From assembly GCA_965199235.1 (NCBI GenBank), contig CBDAQU010000002.1:248001-312000 (forward strand): 64,000 nt of DNA. The letters run 5' to 3'. The translations under genes and the position numbers were made by a program. The notes below the pieces were generated by a model that had not been told where the DNA came from, made no database searches, and saw only the letters and a list, made by a program, of their open reading frames with translations. The DNA is from BOG-908 sp965199235. GTDB taxonomy: Bacteria > Pseudomonadota > Alphaproteobacteria > Acetobacterales > Acetobacteraceae. This document shows positions 61,888 through 64,000 of the stretch, in pieces; within the stretch, counting starts at the first letter, position 1, and each line of letters begins with the position of its first letter.

Positions 61888-62613
61888 TTACAGGTTCAGC
61901 GCCGCATAGGCGCTGCTGGCCACGCGCATCATCTCGCCGGCGGACATGGGGGCGATGATGACGGCGCCCACCACGTCGTCCTGCCACACGCAGACGCGGG
62001 CCGGCCCTCTGCGCAGCAGGTCGAAACGCACGGTGCCGTCGGACGGGCGGACATAGATCGTCAGCCGACGCCCGGCCGCGTCGCGGTAGTCCATCTGTGC
62101 CGTCCTCGCCTGGCTCACCTCCAGCCTGGCGAGCTGGAAGCCGAAATGCCGCAGGTCGGGCGCGCGCACGTTCAGCCCGAGCGCCGCGGCGAGCCGAGCG
62201 TTCTGCAGGGCGCCCGCCTCGCCCGCCGGCACGGCCGCCCCCAACCCGGATTCGCGTGCGGCCAGCGCGTCCTGCAATATGCCGCCCCCCTGGCGCCGAA
62301 GCAGCGCGGTCCCGGCCCCAGCCGACACCATCAGTGCAAGGCCCGCCGCCACCGCCCGCCGGCGGCTGAGCAGGCCGCGCCTGCGCGTCGCCCCTTCTAT
62401 CCTGGCCTGCCACTCCTGCGGCAGCGACTGGGTCATGATCCCCGACAGCGCCTGGCGCAGCGCGTCGCGGTCGGCGCAATAGGCGGCCACGCGTGCGGCC
62501 AGGCCGTCATCCCTGCGCAGGATAGCGTCCACCTCCTCCCGTCGAGCCGGATCGAGAGCGCCGTCCACGTAGGCGTGGATCTCGTGCTCGGTCGGAGGCG
62601 CCAGCCCGCTCAC
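61888..62613 (-). CDS. membrane anti-sigma factor
   Basis: 241 aa. An N-terminal zinc-finger-like anti-sigma region (EIHAYVDGALDPARREEVDAILRRDDGLAARVAAY) lacks the full HxxxCxxC, then one membrane helix (about 89-106, AVAAGLALMVSAGAGTALL) and a periplasmic domain. Its ATG overlaps the sigma gene stop by 4 bp. It should hold the ECF sigma factor at the membrane until an envelope or extracellular signal arrives. Confidence 0.88.
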   Translation of the reverse strand: MSGLAPPTEHEIHAYVDGALDPARREEVDAILRRDDGLAARVAAYCADRDALRQALSGIMTQSLPQEWQARIEGATRRRGLLSRRRAVAAGLALMVSAGAGTALLRRQGGGILQDALAARESGLGAAVPAGEAGALQNARLAAALGLNVRAPDLRHFGFQLARLEVSQARTAQMDYRDAAGRRLTIYVRPSDGTVRFDLLRRGPARVCVWQDDVVGAVIIAPMSAGEMMRVASSAYAALNL

Positions 62614-63137
62614 GACCGCCGCCTGAACGGCAGGGGTGCAGAAGCTGGCACGCCCTGCTCCTGAAGCGCGCGCAGCTGGTCGCGCGCGCGAGCCAGGCGG
62701 GACATCACGGTGCCGACCGGCACGCCCAGCTCTTCGGCGGCCTCGCGGTAGCTCAGCCCTTCGACGCCCACCAGAAGCAGTACCTGGCGATGCTGCTCGC
62801 TCAGCAGCGAGGTGGCGCGCAGCACCTCCTGCGCCTCGTGCTGGCGGTCGGGCGGCGCCATGTTGCCTGGGCTGTTCTCGACCATTTCGAGCTGCACGCT
62901 TTCACCACGATGCTTCATCCGCCTGCGATTATCGATGAAGATGTTGAACAGGATGGATCGCAGCCATCCGGCCATTCTGTCCTCCCCCTGCAGCGTCTCC
63001 AGCCGGCGCAGGGCACGTTCGATGCAATCCTGCACAAGGTCGTCCGCCGCCGGCGCCGTGCCGGACAGGCCCAATGCGTAGCGCCGCAGCGCGGGCAGCT
63101 GGGCCACCATCGTCCGCCCAAGGCGCGCCCTGTCCAT
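62610..63137 (-). CDS. ECF-family RNA polymerase sigma factor
   Basis: 175 aa. Region 2 (LPALRRYALGLSGTAPAADDLVQDCIERAL) binds the -10 element; region 4 (LLSEQHRQVLLLVGVEGLSYREAAEELGVPVGTVMSRLARAR) binds the -35. The ATG at 63137 is used; a GTG directly before it is possible. Its own promoter and that of the divergent S53 protease share GGAATAA and CGTC elements, implying autoregulation. Confidence 0.94.
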   Translation of the reverse strand: MDRARLGRTMVAQLPALRRYALGLSGTAPAADDLVQDCIERALRRLETLQGEDRMAGWLRSILFNIFIDNRRRMKHRGESVQLEMVENSPGNMAPPDRQHEAQEVLRATSLLSEQHRQVLLLVGVEGLSYREAAEELGVPVGTVMSRLARARDQLRALQEQGVPASAPLPFRRRS

Positions 63138-63174
63138 CACATCCCGTTCCGCCCCCAGCCCGTCGTTATAGAAG

Positions 63175-63199
63175 GACGTCAGGGCGCGCCATTTATTCC
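63175..63199 (-). promoter_or_regulatory. ECF-type promoter of the sigma gene
   Basis: Minus-strand GGAAT (63195-63199, within GGAATAA) and CGTC (63175-63178) are 16 bases apart, about 40 bases before the sigma-factor ATG. Confidence 0.6.
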
Positions 63200-63246
63200 G
63201 CTCCCCAAACCCATCCTTTCAGCCGACATCTTTTCTGCCAATTTGG

Positions 63247-63272
63247 GGAATAACCGCTCGCCCTGCACCGTC
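63247..63272 (+). promoter_or_regulatory. ECF-type promoter of the S53 protease
   Basis: GGAAT (63247-63251, within GGGGAATAA) and CGTC (63269-63272), 17 bases apart, about 52 bases before the protease ATG. The TTTGGGGAATAA box is mirrored by TTATTCCGCTCCCCAAA on the other side of the gap. Confidence 0.6.
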
Positions 63273-63324
63273 CTGTTCCTGCCAGCCCATCGAAGGGTGC
63301 CGGCGGACAAAGGAAGGACCGTTC

Positions 63325-64000
63325 ATGCCTGCCCAACCGACCAGATTCCTGCTCGCGGCAACGACGCTGCTGTGCGGACTGCATGGACTTGCCATCGCAG
63401 CCGACCCCGAGGACGTGTTCGCCTTGCCGGATGCCTCCTCGTTTTCCAACGCAACCGGCGCGCTTCCGGCTGGAACGTCCTTGCGCGTGGTGCTGGCGCT
63501 GAAGCTGCGCGACCAGGCGGGCGCCGAGCAGTTCGTGCGAGACGTCTCACGCCCAGGCTCGGCGCGTTACGGCCAGTATCTCTCGCCGGCCGAGTTCGGC
63601 GCCCGTTTCGGCGCGCGCGCGGAGGATTACGCGGCGCTGACAAGCTGGGCCGGCGCGCACGGCCTGCAGCTCGGCGCCAGAACAACCAGCCGCACGACGC
63701 TGTCGGTTCGCGGCGACGCCGCGACCATCGAGCGGCTGTTCTCCACCAGGATGGCGGGCTACCGGACGAAGGATGGCCAGACCGCCTACGCGCCGCTGGT
63801 CGCACCCAGCCTTCCGCGGGAGCTGGCCGGCCACGTCTCCTCGGTGATCGGCCTGGCCAGCGCCAGGCAGTATGCGCCGCTGATCAAGCATGCCGAGCTG
63901 CGCGGGGTGCATCCGCTTTCCGCCGGCGGCACGGGCGTGGGCGGCGCCTACAGCCCGAAAGACTTCCGCACCGCCTACGACGTGCCGGCCCAGCCGACGC
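63325..64000 (+). CDS. S53 serine-carboxyl protease (pro-kumamolisin), 3' part beyond window
   Basis: 225 codons visible; the frame runs off the right edge. The start has a strong AAGGAAGGA site. A signal peptide (cut near AIAADP) and the whole pro-kumamolisin activation domain are visible (SARYGQYLSPAEFGARFGA, TTSRTTLSVRGDAATIERLFST). The linker ends GAYSPKDFRTAYDVP, where the catalytic domain begins; the catalytic Glu/Asp/Ser lie outside. Such enzymes work at acid pH outside the cell. Divergent from its likely sigma factor. Confidence 0.9.
   Translation, partial: MPAQPTRFLLAATTLLCGLHGLAIAADPEDVFALPDASSFSNATGALPAGTSLRVVLALKLRDQAGAEQFVRDVSRPGSARYGQYLSPAEFGARFGARAEDYAALTSWAGAHGLQLGARTTSRTTLSVRGDAATIERLFSTRMAGYRTKDGQTAYAPLVAPSLPRELAGHVSSVIGLASARQYAPLIKHAELRGVHPLSAGGTGVGGAYSPKDFRTAYDVPAQPT

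Overview
The window is a very GC-rich chromosomal segment that reads as an alphaproteobacterium, most likely an acetic-acid-bacterium relative (Acetobacteraceae). The grounds are the gene order ftsH-folP-glmM and yebC-ruvC-ruvA / ruvB-ybgC-tolQRAB-pal, the alpha-amino-acid ester hydrolase close to the Acetobacter enzyme, the S53 acid protease, and palindromic repeats of a kind I associate with that family. These assignments come from reading the sequence; no database search was run.

Layout. 1-7943 (minus strand): mtaB (cut by the window edge), dapF, a PhzF-like gene, glmM, folP, ftsH and tilS, i.e. cell-wall precursors, folate, membrane proteolysis and tRNA modification, mostly joined by 1-4 bp overlaps. 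7944-14776 (minus): cpoB, pal, tolB, tolA, tolR, tolQ, ybgC and ruvB, the envelope-constriction machinery. 14859-19515: a long perfect palindrome, a GAF/PAS regulator, a short-chain dehydrogenase, about 700 bases with no recognisable gene, and an acyltransferase; this block separates ruvB from ruvC-ruvA. 19773-21753: ruvA, ruvC, yebC. 21837-35830: a surface-glycan region with a GMC oxidoreductase, epimerase, two glycosyltransferases, a Wza-type export lipoprotein, proteins with glycan-associated modules, gamma-glutamyltransferase and a GH18-type glycosidase. 35921-39610: ferredoxin-NADP reductase, a RidA-like protein and the ester hydrolase. 39906-43723: glycogen phosphorylase and ADP-glucose pyrophosphorylase. 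43864-50431: maleylacetoacetate isomerase, a metallophosphoesterase, a MASE1-GGDEF diguanylate cyclase, an FAD protein and an FkbM methyltransferase of lower GC. 50543-54286: ssuADCB for alkanesulfonate uptake and desulfonation. 54489-61709: small proteins, an AI-2E exporter, a Rieske-AIF reductase and a divergent DUF1302/DUF1329 pair. 61888-64000: anti-sigma factor, ECF sigma factor and a divergent secreted S53 protease.

The most unusual signal is at gene junctions. Between ruvC and ruvA, and again between ruvB and ybgC, the ancestral 4-bp stop/start overlap seems to have been tandemly duplicated with a 26-27 bp period. The copies form chains of mostly nine-codon mini-ORFs. With one exception in each array, where adjoining mini-ORFs abut or are fused, every stop overlaps the next start, so the chain still leads ribosomes from the upstream stop to the downstream start. 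A related 18-bp duplication of terminal codons plus stop follows the Rieske-AIF gene. Separately, three families of hairpin repeats sit at gene 3' ends, mostly between convergent genes, and half of one appears to supply the start and signal-peptide codons of the DUF1302 gene. The ECF sigma gene and the protease it faces carry matching promoter motifs, suggesting a small self-regulated secretion circuit.
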